From assembly GCA_003988855.1 (NCBI GenBank), contig QYAI01000104.1, forward strand, positions 1 through 64,000: a DNA stretch of 64,000 nucleotides, read 5' to 3'. This document shows, piece after piece, positions 23,280-36,249 of this stretch. This stretch comes from Arachnopeziza araneosa (taxonomy: Eukaryota; Ascomycota; Leotiomycetes; Helotiales; Arachnopezizaceae). Within the stretch, counting starts at the first letter, position 1. Each line of letters opens with the position of its first letter. The notes below the pieces were generated by a model. It searched no databases. It was not told the DNA's origin and saw only the letters and a program-made list of their open reading frames with translations. The translations under genes and the position numbers were made by a program.

Positions 23280-26200
23280 TCAACCCTTCCACGTCCTCGA
23301 ATTCCTCAAACTTTCCATTCCTCCACCACCTATGGAAGTTCTCCCACCAGGACGATTCAAACAACCATAATGCACAACCTCATTGTTCGGGAGAACGGCA
23401 ATCACACTCCCACCTAACCTCTTGTGACAAACACCACAGACCCTCTCATCACTAACTACAACCCTGCGGTTTCTTCCTCCATCACCGAGAAGTAATTCCG
23501 CCTGTGAAGCCACGACTTCAGTCTTCCTTAGCCCGGCCACGACACGCGTTTCATTAACGACCGAGTTGGCGGCGCGGATGCGACCGCGGAAATAGGATGC
23601 TAGTTCTGTGATGGGGAGAGTGGTGGGTATAAGTGCTAAGGTGGAGGAGGCAGGGAGGCGAGAGCCATGTTTGGATAACAGAGAGAGGGCTGGCGGCCAA
23701 TTAGGGGAATAGGGCTGGGGTGGTGTGAGGTACAGAGAAAGGAGGGTGTGGTAGATGGAAGGAGGAGCATCTTCAGAGTCTGTGGCTGCAATGGACGACC
23801 GTCGAGTTTGAGTGGGGGAAGAAGCGCCGGATTCTTCGTTGAGATGAACGCGGTTGCAATACCTGCGACATTAGCTATGATAGAAAGGGTGAAACAAGAC
23901 TTACTCTTCCGCTTTTTCAAAGTCTTTGATTTTGAAAACGTATATTTCCAACGCCTGTTTATGCGACCCAATATAACTCAGAACCACGGCTTGAGCTTCA
24001 TAGAACTCAGGATCTAAAGATGTTAATTCAGCTCAACACTCAGGATGATCAACTTACCATCTCTAGGTATCAGAGCAAAAGCCCTAGTAGGTGAGTACTC
24101 CCTACTCGACCTTAAGAAAGCTACAAGTCTATTCATAACATCCTTCTTCGCATTGTCTGTATCCTTCCTGGACTTCAACTCTCGGAAATATGTTTCTATA
24201 AGCTTATTATGAAACTCAGGTTCTGAATCATTGAGCTCGTGTATTACATGCTCGAGATACCTAGCCGCAAGATCGTCATCAACACCCTGCAGAAAATTGA
24301 GAACTTTTTCTCTGGGCAGTGTCTCTGCATTCTCTGTATCTGCGAGGAAAATCTCCATGCCAAGTTTCGGATCAGCGCGGAGAGGCCACTCAGCGAATTC
24401 AAGAATCAAATCAATCATCTCCGGGGGCAGATTTTGCAGATAACCGATGGTCCGTTGTGGACCACGGAGGGCTTCTGGGCTTTCCTCGCCATCTTTGGAG
24501 GTGCCGAATCGTTTGAGGAGTTCGAGGGCGGGACGGTGTAGTTTCTTGCCGTAGAAGAAATCTACAAGCTCGTTGTAGCCTTTTGTCTCGAGGAGTTTCT
24601 CATTAACAACATCAGGATCGCAGAAATTGGGGATGCGAAGAAGGGCTCCAATCAACTGAGGTCGCGCGAGCATGTAGGCTCTGAAGAGTGTGGTATCAAT
24701 GAGTTTGGCGGTATCGCGTAGTTTTTGCTCCCGATCCTTCTCGGCATCGGAAGCGGGGGCTGTGAGAAGTGACTCAAATGCGTGATGAGAGGAGCCATTT
24801 TGGCCATTTTGATCTATGGGCTTGAGTTTGCCGGTTTCGGTTTCTAGGAAATTCTTCATTCGATTTCGTGCCTGCACAAGAAAGTTGAAAAGTGCCTGAA
24901 CAGCGGCTTGAAGATCTTTGCCTTCCAGCACTACTTCGCCTCTTCCTTTTGTACTAGCTACATCATTCGAATCGCCTCCATCTAACCTTAAATATGATCG
25001 GATAGATGATGCATCTGACATGTTCTTTTGGTGGCGCTTTAGAAGTTGCGTAACTGCTGCTGGTTTCGGCGAGCCCGAAATGCCCTGCTTATCTGCACCA
25101 GAAGTGCTGTCTCCATTCGCTGAACCGTTTTGATCCTCATTTTCTGGTTCTGTGGATGTTTGAATGTCTTCAAATACCGACAAGTCACCAGCGATAAGTC
25201 TTGGATATAATTTGATGACTCGCTCGGGTGGAGCTTGAACGTCCTGGGCCATGAAAATATCAACAGCCTCCTGATATTTCCGTTGATCGAAGAGCATTTG
25301 AGCTTTGAGAATCTTGATCTCTCGGAGACGATCACCTTTGTTCTTCAAAAGTGCATCTTCGAGCATGTTGAGGATACTAATGGCTTCATCGTACTTTTCA
25401 TTGTTGACTAACTCGTCAATTTGAGTGTCATAGTCAGTCGATCCCATTCGCCAGATACATCGTTCACTAGCCACATGGAAACCTTTCCCAGCATGAGCTA
25501 GACTGACAGTCGGAGGCGGGAAGTGCAATTGCTTGGCACTCGGTAACGAGATGGATTGTAGTAAAGAGAGGGTATCCGGATTCCGAACTTCGAGAGTGCC
25601 TTGTGATGGTGACAGTAGAGCTAGAATATATGGATATGAGTATCCAATTCCGTCTGGCGCCTGCTGCCATGGAATCTGTCTCTTCTCCAAGGGTTTTCCC
25701 TCTGAGGTGATAAAAAGTGAATTGATATCTTTAGCCAGTAGCATTTCTCCCTCTGCCAATCTTGTAGCTAATGGTTTTGGCACGTATCCTCCCAGACCCA
25801 TATATCCTAAACTTGCAGAGCCAACCCCGCCGAATCGACCACCTGTGTTTTCTGAAGCGCCTCCAATAGCCCCAGGTCCGACGATGTCTTCAATAGCTTG
25901 AGAAATCACATCAACAATTACATATCCTGCATTCATTCCACATATTATCTTGGTCGCAGACGCCCAGGTGAGACTTTTTATTGATTCCGCTAATGTGATT
26001 TCCACCGAATCTGGTTCCAGCTCTGATTCATGCCAAGACCAGAGGATTAATCTTCTCTTCACGGCTACTGCTAACCTCGATATTATCTCCGGGATTCCCG
26101 TCGCAGAGTCCTTGACAATATTTGATGTAACAGCAAATGTGGTTGCGCTCTTTGTCTTTGCCAGCTGCTCCTGCAAGGTGTATGACTGAAGCTCGTGTAT

Positions 26201-26590
26201 TGAGACGTAGGAATTCGATAAAGATATCAAGACGTTTGCCTCTTTGATGATTGCTAGCTGTTCTATAGCTCGAGTCGAGAACTTTTCTACTTCTCGTAAC
26301 AGATCCACTGGTTTTGGGCCGGCAGATGAGGTTGGCCGAGAGGGAGGTCTGTCGTCAGCCTTCGTTGAGCCATTCTGTTTGGCTTTCTCTTCTGGCACTT
26401 CGTTGACTCGATATATTTTGAGATTTCCGTTGCTCAATCCAACCAGTAGTCTATCGCCTGGAGTCACTCAGCATCAGCTATTGTTCCTCTTGCGCAGAGG
26501 ATGTATACCATATGCCAGAATGGACTCGATTTTAAACTTGTCCCGCTGCCTGAGCTCAACCATGGGCCGAGCTGTGAAGGCGGACAGCAT
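23280..26590 (-). CDS. vps39: VPS39/Vam6, HOPS complex subunit
   Basis: Four exons (26590-26509, 26457-24058, 24013-23905, 23862-23280) separated by introns of 51, 44 and 42 bp join in frame to 1057 residues. The protein starts MLSAFTARPMVELRQRDKFK and continues AYGDRLLVGLSNGNLKIYRVNEVP, the opening of the CNH (citron homology) propeller. The CNH region covers about 1-300. A long helical clathrin-repeat region follows, with Vps39-specific blocks (DEAISILNMLED, PALELLKRFG, RYLEHVI). Exon 3 encodes DPEFYEAQAVVLSYIGSHKQ. A C-terminal RING-like zinc finger sits near 1007-1035 (VCGVCHKRLGG...NNEVVHYGCL). It acts in HOPS tethering at the vacuole/late endosome and in Rab7/Ypt7 control. It is divergent from the 27496 gene. 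Confidence 0.93.
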
Positions 26591-27495
26591 GGCTACGGAG
26601 GGCCAGCTTCAAAGATATCAGAACCAGATGTTGGGAGTAGCTTCATCGAAGCTGTCGCACCATCGAGGAACGGCTTCCGGAGTGAGTTGGATTTGTGTTG
26701 TTCATCGGCGCATGATGTTGTTGTACATCGGAGATGCTTGACTTGGCGCGCCGATGAAGCTTGGCAAGCCGCCTAAAACGACGTCAATTGTTGAGCCTCC
26801 AACTTGAACAAGATATCATGACTTTTCGCAGCCTTTTTGGGCGTTCTTGAGAGGGAAATAAACAAGACATCTATTTTGTATTCTTGAGGTTCTGATTCAA
26901 GCATCATTTGTGTGGTACTTAGAACTTGAACATCGTCATCTGATTTGTGTCATGAAAGTCTTACCTACCTTACTTGGGTGTGTGAAGCAACCAAGAGATA
27001 TGGTTTATACGTGCGATTGGCAACGCATGAACTAATCCTGTAATACTACAACGACAACAAAGACTTCTTGGTCAAGTTTCTCCGTCTGAATCCTACCAGC
27101 CTTCGCCAAGTCAAAGACTGGTGCAGATCACGTGACTGAGTCTTCTCTCTCTCAGGCAGCAGGGCAGCTTAGAATTGCTAGTAGATCAGAAGCGCAGAAC
27201 CTGGAAGAGGTGTCTCTTGATTTCCATGGGTTTGTTCATCAACACCAGCCGAAAGAAGGATCATATGGGATTGTTTACGTGAAGAAGACAGGCTTGTGCC
27301 TTCCCCGGATTCCATAGAGCCAAGAGCCGACCCGAGGACGTCTTGCAAGGTTGGGGGCAGGAGGGTTATCTAATACCGGTGCTTGGTACTGGAAACAAAT
27401 CCTCCATCTGATTTCAGGATCTTTCTCACCGACTTCATCGCCTCGTTTCACGACCGCTCGGTTCAAAAATCCCTCGCTGTCTCTGACCATGCGAT
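26591..27495. promoter_or_regulatory. Bidirectional upstream region of vps39 and the Gag1-clamp gene
   Basis: 905 bp between two divergent start codons. A TCACGTGA palindrome lies at 27128-27135. Short open frames overlap the vps39 start on the opposite strand and are not credible genes. Confidence 0.5.
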
Positions 27496-29216
27496 ATGTC
27501 TCGAGAGCATTCTGCCGCCCTTCTGGGCATTGCAGAAATCGCCACCAACGGCTCACACGACACCGCTGAACAAATAATGCAGCTGGAAGATTCCGAACGG
27601 CTGCTCACCACCCGGGATGAAGCTACTCCAGCCATGAGTCCTCAGACTAGTCGCTATTTGGAATCCCCCCAAATAGGCTCGAAATCGTCCCTCTCTCCAT
27701 CTGCTCTCCACCAAGATCTTGGGACTGGGAAGCGCGATAAGAAGGAAGACGGCAAGCCTCGTGTAACAACCTTGGCACCTGACCCTGTCGAGCTTCCTGA
27801 GGGGAACAACTACGATTCCGGTAAGACATTCTACTGTCCTTGGATGGTGGCAGCTAAATAGATGTGGCTTTTCCATTGTTGACGTCTGGAAATTGATTGA
27901 CGTTTGCAGCTGTAGGACCGTTGCCATACATCATACCACCACCTCGTGGTATCCGATCACAACCTTCTCCGTCACCATCGCCTCCTGCGACTGCACATGG
28001 TGATTCCCTGTCTCCATCTCACAATCACCAGACCGATCCTCACGTTATTTTATTGCATAAAACCATAGACAGTGTTGCAGATTCCCTAGACGATCCGCAT
28101 GAAACAAAAATGATCTTCGGACAGCATCCTGCAGCAATTGCTGCGAGAAGAAGGAATTACGCCAATTCTACGGCTATGACCCAGTACGAAGCCGAGTTAA
28201 CGAGTCGAGATCGTGCGAAACAAAAAGAGGCAGTCAAGAAATACTTGGGAGAGCGGGTTAAGCAGGACTGGAAATTTGAATGGCCACAATCTGTTTCTAG
28301 CCCAATCATCGAACCATCAGCTTCTTTACCGGGTTCACCGGGTTCACCACAACTACCTGACTCCCCACTGTCGCCGACGATTGGAGACTCTGAAGTCGCC
28401 GAGGAACAATGGAAAGAGAGGGATGAATGGCTTAGCAACGCCAGCGAAAGTGGAGACGACAGGCCGGGGCCTACATCTGCTATAAGTCCTGATACCCCAT
28501 CCACAAGACACAGTACATACCAGTTCGAAAGCCCTGATTCTGTCGGAGATTCGATAAAGAAAGTCCACGATGAACGAAAGCAGAGAAGAAAACGACGTCT
28601 TGCGGAGGAAATGGCTGAGAACGCTGGTCTTCGATGTTTTACTCTTAGGAGAGATGCTTGGACGGGTGCCCGACGCGTTCCAAAATCCGCAATGGCGAAA
28701 AGAAGTTCGCTGTCAACAGGTAGCTCCACCGCAATCGAGCCAGATGAAGACGAAGAATGGGAAGATGATATTGAGATTCCAATTGCTCCACCAATACTTC
28801 CCCCAGAAAACGCCATGCGAGCTTCTATTCAACCTGGAGCCTACGACACCATCTATGACAAAGTCATCGTCCAACAGCTTACCCCAAGCTGTCCCATGAA
28901 TTTGAAAGATGTTACAAGAAGTTGTGTTCAAGGCTGGAAACGGGATGGAGAATGGCCACCAAAAGCTACAATCGCCGAACCTAAAAAGAAGGGAAGAAAA
29001 ATGAGTGTAGCGAGCCTCTTTGGCCTCGAGAGGCAGAAGACACTAGAGCAGAAGGAGAAGGAAAAGGAACCGCAAGACCTTATATCTCAGCTAGCGGTCG
29101 AGAAGAAACCTGGAGGTATTCGGCGCAGCATTCAGAAGATTTTGAGTCTGGGTCACAAGGAGTCCAAGGATGGTGATGGTTCAGCTGAGAAAGAAGGCGT
29201 TGTGATTGAGAAATGA
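27496..29216 (+). CDS. Gag1-like clamp domain (DUF4050-type) protein
   Basis: Exons 27496-27820 and 27910-29216 (89-bp intron) join in frame to 543 residues starting MSREHSAALLG. The first ~190 residues are Ser/Pro-rich. The conserved parts are IFGQHPAAIAARRRNY, YEAELTSRDRAKQKEAVKKY, EEQWKERDEWLSNASESGD, FTLRRDAWTGARRVP and, after an acidic patch, YDTIYDKVIVQQLTPSCPMN with LKDVTRSCVQGWKRDGEWPP. These blocks match my memory of the fungal Gag1-like clamp (formerly DUF4050) family, linked in fission yeast to TORC1 and amino-acid transporter regulation. A DNA-binding region is not visible. The tail is Lys/Glu-rich. The family name is from recall; the gene itself is firm. Confidence 0.75.
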
Positions 29217-30130
29217 TGAAATTGGATAATGCGAAGCATTACATGGCGTTTAGATCACGACTGGTCAGGCTTGGCTTCCTGCCGAAGAGCGGGGTGTTGG
29301 GTACGCTCAACATCGATGGGTTGGTGTTAAGGTTCTTGTTTGAAGCGAGCGTGTCTGTTCCTAATAATAATACCCCTCTTGCATACTATTCTCCAGTCCT
29401 AGGAAGCCTTTTTATTGGTTTTGTTATTGTTTTGACTACCTTGGCTCCTACCTAGATTGAAACTCCAAAACATCTACCTTATGCCCTTCATCGAGCGACC
29501 TAGTCTTCTATCACGTGCTTTTATTTACATGAATGTCAGTACTGCTTTCTTTGCCAAAACCTCTTTTCTTTCCTCCAACTTAACCCTCAGCTATAATTCA
29601 AGCTCGAGTGAGTTTAGATTTTGCTTTGCCACAAGCTCTAGTGACCACCCAGGGCTGTCTCTCCGTCAAATCACCTGATTCAATCTGTGTGGCGTGATAT
29701 GAGTGGCGCGGCTGGGCATGTGGCTGAGTCGTCGAGTTGAAGGTTTGATTAGATTGTAGTCACATGACACAGTTGGGGAGTTGCGGGATATAGATCGGAA
29801 ACTGGGGTATTGGAGTATGTTCTTTACCTTTGTTCTGTTTTTACACTTTGCTTGTGTCTTGTTATGAATAATCTCTGCGATGTGGATTTATGGGATATGT
29901 TTTGATTTAAGGAGACTTTTCAATGCACAAAGTGCACGCCAAAGTTAGATACTTTGAAACTCATCGTGTTTTTAATTGTTGAAAGATTAAGCCTGCTTAA
30001 ATCATCGAAGCCAAACAGTGGGGCTATAATATGTGACGTATCTTCCATCTCTCGCTTTCCATCATCAAGAAGAGCTTTGTTTCGGGGATTGGAACGAGCT
30101 CATCCTTAGGTCGAAGCCAGCTCCCTCGTC
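29217..30130. other. Convergent 3' region
   Basis: About 900 bp between stop codons of converging genes. I see only weak short frames. A CACGTG hexamer lies at 29512. Confidence 0.45.
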
Positions 30131-30474
30131 CTACTTATGATGATGAAACCAATGCCTTTTTCCCGCCTTTGCAGCATTCTTCGCAGCAACCTTGTCGGCA
30201 GCTTTCTGTTCATCGTCTACCCGAATTCTTTCCATCATCTCCCTCATCTTCTTCAACGCAGCCTCTTGATCAATTTGCAGCTTCGTCTTGACGTCGCCTC
30301 TGAACCACACCTCGAGAAAATCTCTTCTTCCAGCCTCCTTGACCTTCTTCAAGACTTCTTGATAATTCTCTGGTGTCAGAACCGTCTTCCAGAGGTTGCC
30401 TTGATCGTTAATTTGCTCCCATGCTATGCAGAGTCGTTCGTATTTCAAATCGGCAAAATGGGTGACGAGACAAC
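30131..30474 (-). CDS. Small hypothetical protein, 5' end unresolved
   Basis: A protein-like frame of about 114 codons ends with KAGKRHWFHHHK. It reads well upstream of its first listed codon (...THFADLKYERLCIAWEQIND) to an acceptor (GAGCAG|GT) at 30475-30476, so at least one more 5' exon is implied. I could not identify that exon with confidence. The middle is a Lys/Glu/Arg-rich amphipathic helix (EEVLKK-like pattern around YQEVLKKVKEAGRRDFLEVW, then ALKKMREMMERIRVDDEQKA). There is no recognised family. Confidence 0.45.
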
Positions 30475-32823
30475 CTGCTCAGATCGTATTGGCATTTTTA
30501 CTTTCTGTTTTGGTCTATCCCCTTCTAGTCAAGTTACTCTGACAGACTTATAAGAGAACAAAGGGAGAGAACATGCGGAAGAAGAGAAATGAGAGCACAA
30601 ACCAGAGCCATCTAATCTGCATAGAACAGGTTTCTTCTCTCCAGCTGATGTGGCAGTGACACACGTCTGCAGTGCATCATGGCGCACCGTGAGCCTTCAC
30701 CACCACCAAACTGCACGGCCACTGCATTCTCTGCCAGGACATCTCCACCACCCAGGTCCTCCTCCGTCTCGCTATTTGCAGCAACGTTCCGGGTTAATAC
30801 AGAGTACTATAACAGACCCAATCCTCCCAAACGAGCCGAGTTTTCGCCGACTCAGATACCGAAGGCGGTTATTACTGGTACGGCCTCGAGATCATACCGT
30901 ACCATATTGATGACATGAAAACAGGATATCTCAAGTTTGTGGATGTCAGTCTGACTTGTACCTGGGATGATCTAGTCCGTACTGGGAAGGTAGTTGGTGT
31001 GTGGATATGGATGGTGTGGTGAAAAGTTACCGGAGACTCTCAATAAGTAGGAGGTTGATGTGGTTCAAATACCCGAGATCCCTAGTGTAGATGTGTGTGA
31101 ATGAATGAAGGTTGAGTGAAAGGTCCCGGGAGCAGAGACAAGTCTCAATATTTGGGATTCGACTCATTATATTGGGGTGTAGCCTATGATCCGGGTCTCT
31201 GATTCACGGCTGTGCTCTCTTTATTCAAATTACTTGACGTGAATGAAGCATTCTTGATTTCCATATTATCCCTGTTGGTACAATAATCACGTGCCACGCA
31301 TGAGAGCCTAGTTAGTCAGGCAGCCAGAACTCCATAAGAGTTCTCCAGCTGCCTCCATCCTTCTTCCGACACAACGTGAGGAGTCCAGTATCCAGGGTAA
31401 ACCGGCCAATACGAATAACCTAGGTTTATCGTGAACCGACAATCCCGATACACGGTGGATAACGAGTCACCGTCTTTCTACTCTTTTGTCAAACACTTAC
31501 AAAGTTAGAATTGTATGCACGCAAATGCTTCAATAATGAGTTGCCACAATGATTGATTTAGTTCGGGCGATGAGCCAACATATATAACATGGCTTTCCTT
31601 GCCTCGTCGTGACCTCGTGCCTTTCGGAGGCGCCAACTATTTTCCCACCCGGGAGTTCTATGGGATACTATTAACCAGACATGGCTTCTTGAAACGTGAG
31701 ACGCTAGGTATAGAAGACTTTGTGGAAGTGTTTATATTCTAGATTCTGCTTCAGAAGCCATCCTTTACACTAGGTGGTGCAGGAATTGCCAGTCCGGGCT
31801 GTAGCGATTTTCACTACCAAAAAGTGTGCTTTTTTAAGCACGATTTCAATATATAGGTTTGAAAGCACAGCAAGAAAAATATTAAAATTAATTCAACTTT
31901 TATTTTTAGTATTAGAAGCTGCGAAGAATTATTTTATTAGCAGAGAGAATTAAAATACAAAGAATTCGATTCTTGATAGATGTTTATATTTTGTTGCATT
32001 TTGGTGGGGTTTAGTAAGAGTTGCAAAAGCATGCCCGATCTCAGTCGTGTTTTATAATTCCCGCTGTCGAGGCCATCGGTGCGAACTCAGAAAGATGCAC
32101 AGAAGCATTAGCAAGGTGTGTAAGGGAACCTATTGAAATTGGTATGAGGAAAGCTAATGATGGTGATTTGATATCTTCCCCGATCATGTCGCCTCCTCCT
32201 ATGGCTGTCCTCCTTCCGCTCGACTTACTCATCTCTTGTAATGCTCTCGAGATCGCTCTTGTACATGAGCCACAATATATCATTGCACATCTGATTGGAA
32301 TCTGGGATCTCTGCATATCTTTGCGTCCCCAATTGGAGATCGAAGAGCTCTCCAAAGGCGAGCTGCTTTGCCCTGCGCTCCTCACCATTATACCCTCCCC
32401 TTGTCTTCCGATCAAAAATTGGAATTGCATAGTTGATAGAAGGATCGACAGTTGAGAATCGAGGCGGGCAAAATTCGTCTTCGCTAAACGAAGAAAATAA
32501 AAACTGCAAAATGTGAATACGCGTCCTAAATAAGCACTTGTAACTCAAATCGTAGAGCTCTTAGATACTCATATTTTATTGTCTCGAGTTTTATCGACTT
32601 GAGCAGAGTAAAGATTTGTGGTATTTGAACTTTGACTTTATGATTTTCTGATGCTTTGGCGAATTTTGACCGCCTCGAATACCCATATGCATTACCTCAT
32701 TGTGGCCCTGTGCGGCATTCAGCCACAATCCGTTTTTAAAGCCGAACTCCATTCATAAATCGAGCATCGAAGTAGAATAAAACATTCAGTGGCTCAGCGC
32801 TGAACAGTTCTGTCAAACACAAC
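30475..32823. other. 2.3-kb region with no intact gene; AT-rich core and a possible relic
   Basis: A frame at 30679-30918 (+) is Pro/Ser-rich and not recognisable. Around 31820-32000 the sequence is strongly A/T-rich, with a small inverted repeat (gtgctttttt...aagcac). Two overlapping minus-strand frames at 32041-32548 read like parts of one protein shifted between frames (NYAIPIFDRKTR...LAFGELFDLQLG and then EMSKSSGRRTAIGGGDMIGE). They may be a decayed gene, but I cannot name it. CACGTG lies at 31288. Confidence 0.35.
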
Positions 32824-34886
32824 ATGCCGTCGGAAATCAATTTGAACGGCAATGATAGGAACCTCGATGGAACCTCCGAAGAGTACAGGCACGCAACTCC
32901 TTACGAAAGGTCCAACTCGCCTTCTCTCCGAACGCATGCAGAAACAATCGAAGAGCGTACCATTACCGTACGAGCTGTGATCGCAGGACTTTTGATCGGG
33001 GCCATGATATGTTTCACCAACCTCTACTTTTTACTTCAAGCTGGGTTGAACAACTCGATGCCTTTGCCTTCAGTATTACTTGGATATATTGTTTCCAAAC
33101 AATCTCAAGATATCTACGTACACCGTACTCGCCTATCGAAAATGTACTGGTGATGGCAGTCACGGCTTCGATGGAAGCAATGCCTATTACAACTGAACTC
33201 AATGGCATAATTCCAGCTCTTGAATATCTGACCACAACAAAGGACAACGGCCCCATGAATTTCTCTCTATGTCATCTGATTCTCTGGTCGCCTGGTGTGT
33301 GTTTATTTGGCATTGTGTTTGCTGCGCCATTGAGGTATTTTTCTGTTATTCGTGATCCACTGCGGTTCCCAACGGGGACAGCTATGGCGACGATGATGGG
33401 CTTGCTTCATAAAAGGCCGGATATCACTGACAGAACCAGTCGAGATCAATCCAAGGAAAAGAAAATTCATGACTTGAAGTATAGAGAACCATCTGGAGTA
33501 GGAGGACAAAGAGAAATGCCTTCCAGTGGTGGTCGGCTCGCCCAAGTCGACAACAAAATTCGCAACTTCATTGGCGGGGGGCCATGGTCTAGGAGAAAGC
33601 TGTCAAGCATCTCTTTTACACCAAGTAAAGCTGATGGTGTCATTTGGGTTGTCTGGCCTTTCTGTAAGTCGCAAGCCCAACCTTTCCCGTACAAAGTCCA
33701 TAACTAACTGCCAATTTCACAGGCTTTAGTTTTCTACTTTGTACCGAGCAATGCAAAGCTCCCCATATTTGGCGTTCCAGCAGCGCGTGACTGGGCGTGG
33801 GCCCCCAATCCGTCTCCCGCCTGGGTTGGATATGGCATGATCATATATCCAATGGTGTCAGCTCACATGCTCCTTGGCGCAGTCATAGGATGGGGAATTC
33901 TATCGCCTATTGCAAAAAGGAAGGGATGGGCACCCGGCCCAGTTGGTCAGTGGCAAGATGGGAGTCAAGGGTGGATCATATGGATCGCCTTAGGAGTGCT
34001 CCTTGGGGATTCGATTGTGGGAATTGGCTGGATGCGTCTGCGCCCTCTCCTAAGTAAGCCAATTGAGGGAGATAATTTATTGAGAAGACTCAGTTCTGGG
34101 TACAACAAACATATTTCAGCTCTCTTTTCGAGACGCGAATTCCCAAGTAGCCTAAATATCTTAGAATCCCGGTTTCAGAACGCACCAGAACGCACAGCGC
34201 TGCTACCGTCTGAAATCGGAACTTATACGACCTCCGATACCCTCTTACAACCATTAGATGATGCTCTACCAGCCCATCGTTTGTCGAATGTCGCTTCTTT
34301 GTTTTGGTCGGCTGCTGTTTCTCTGTTTTGTTTCCTTATCACATGGTACCTCTTCGGAAAGCTGTTATCCGTCTGGCAAATTGTTCTTGCTATCATCATA
34401 ATACTCCCGTTGGGCATGGCAAGTATAAAGTCGATGGGTGAGACAGACAATTCGTTGGCTTCAAGCTTAGGTTTGTATTCCAACGGGATAGTCATATATG
34501 ATCAAAACCACTAAATCATTCATTAGGCAAGGTGTTGCAGCTTTTATTTGCACTGTCAGTCTTGAGCGCTATCAGCAGAATCGTGCTTGATGGTTGGCGT
34601 TGGAGAGACCAAATACCAAGTAGCATTGCTGTTGGAATCGGTATGCAATTTGACGTTGGATCCTGGAGATTGCAACTAATCGGAAACTCTAGGATTATAC
34701 ATTCTGCCCGCGTACACGCTTCCTCGGGTAGTGGGTAGCCTTGTAGCCCAGGGTTGCAGATGTCACCTGCGCATGGAGGAGCTCCCGATCGTAACAATTG
34801 CAAGCGGGCTCATTCTGGGAGTAGGAGTGGTCAATATCGTCAACCTGCTTCTTAGTGTCATGAGCGGTAGAATTGTTATCGCGTAA
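32824..34886 (+). pseudogene. OPT-family oligopeptide/metal-peptide transporter, frameshifted and internally deleted
   Basis: Homology traces the OPT family through four exon-like blocks: 32824-33663, 33723-34470, 34527-34640 and 34693-34886, with introns of 59, 56 and 52 bp. The first reads ...FTNLYFLLQAG...PSVLLGYI. The frame must then change at ~33085-33095 to continue ISRYLRTPYSPIENVLV, NGIIPALEYL and FPTGTAMATMMGLLHKRP. It must change back before KLMVSFGLSGLS near 33620. The two shifts cancel over the exon. Later blocks are typical: GVPAARDWAWAPNPSP, KRKGWAPGPVGQW, ASIKSMGETDNSLASSLG, QIPSSIAVGIGLYILP and TIASGLILGVGVVN. Between LLFALSVL and the next conserved stretch, roughly 80-130 residues usual in the family are missing. 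I infer a pseudogene; assembly errors could explain the shifts but not the deletion. Confidence 0.8.
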
Positions 34887-36249
34887 CGTCTGTTCACGTA
34901 TAAATCTTAACTGCTTAGGACCTACGGCAATTCTGAGACTCTTTTACCGGTGCAGCTTGCCGCAGAGACGCTACCTTATGCCGCTTGCCTAGCTCTCTTG
35001 CTGAAACTATCTATGGTCCTCCCCTCAGCCCAAGTCCCGCTGCACCTTGCCGTTGCATGAACCTCAAGAGGGTCGGCCGACACAGAAGTCATCCAATAGC
35101 CCCCTTCACGCACTGCCACCGACATGACGCTGCCTGGCTGGCTGCATAACTCGTGTTTCTTCCATGGCTCTCTTGCTGAACCTAACCATGAATCTTCCTA
35201 TATAGAAATTATCTTTCGATGATCATTACAGAGCACTGTCGTGCGTGTTTGAGTGCGGCTTCTTGTAGTAGAGAGAAGGCATATAAGTAGTTAATGTGAT
35301 TAAAGCCATACGTCCGTGTACGATGAGGTTGAATTGGCGAAGTTCGCTAAATTTAGGAGGTGCGGCTCTGGTTAATGGGGTGTGGATGCAGGGAAGGAAG
35401 AGCAAAGGGAAGAGTGTACATATCAAAGGATTCACGTGAAATCCCTCCTAAAAAATCAACATCACTTTACCCACCATCAATCTACCTTGTTTTTCTCAAG
35501 GATCCAGGCTCGGCGAAGAGCTCGACGCAAAAATCTTTTGTGCATACTCTTCTATACTGACATGCAACGTCAGTGCATCTGCATCCGGTTGATCGGCTTT
35601 TTTATCTCTCCTAATCCGTTCGCTATGGCTTCAACCTCCACGAGCACAGATGCATATTCAAGACGAATAACATCCGGCCGTTTCACATTCAGCCAGCTAC
35701 CAAATGCAAAGCTCTATGCTCAAGCCCGAGTTTTAAGCTTTCACTTGAAGCTTCAAATCTTTGTCAACCTCCGGGCAGCAAAGCCAACGAGATTCTCTGC
35801 CCTCAATTTCTGCTGCTATATTTGATTCGGGAATTTCTCAAGGTTTAGTCAATCATAAACTAAATCATTGCATTTGCCATCATGACTCTTGTGTCGTCCT
35901 AGCCAGACCTCACTAGGAATTGGCTTCCAACATTGTTTGAAGTCTTGAGTCGACAACCCTTGCTTATGCCGACTTATTTTCGTTTTATTTCTATATGAGA
36001 GATCAGTAGAGAGCTATCAATTGTCCAGACTTCTAGCATGTAGCGGTTTGATTCCATCATATCTACTCTGTGCATCAATAACCCAAAAGAGTAATTGATT
36101 TATGAGGCTCGATATTGCTCGACAAATGAGCATCTGTCCCCACTATGTTCGAGAACTCCGGCGGGGAGTTTGGTTGAAAGTCCTCGGCGATACTACTCAG
36201 ATTCTTCCTGCCAATTAAGACGAGACCACAAGATCAGCAAGTTGCCGGC
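34887..36249. other. Gene-poor stretch, 1.4 kb
   Basis: No recognisable coding sequence. A perfect TCACGTGA lies at 35432-35439. Several short plus-strand frames (35360-35825) have no family features. Confidence 0.4.

Noticed and set aside
31830..31860. Small inverted repeat gtgctt...aagcac in an AT-rich segment, as a possible transposon end
   Set aside because: No matching terminal repeat or transposase frame was found nearby.
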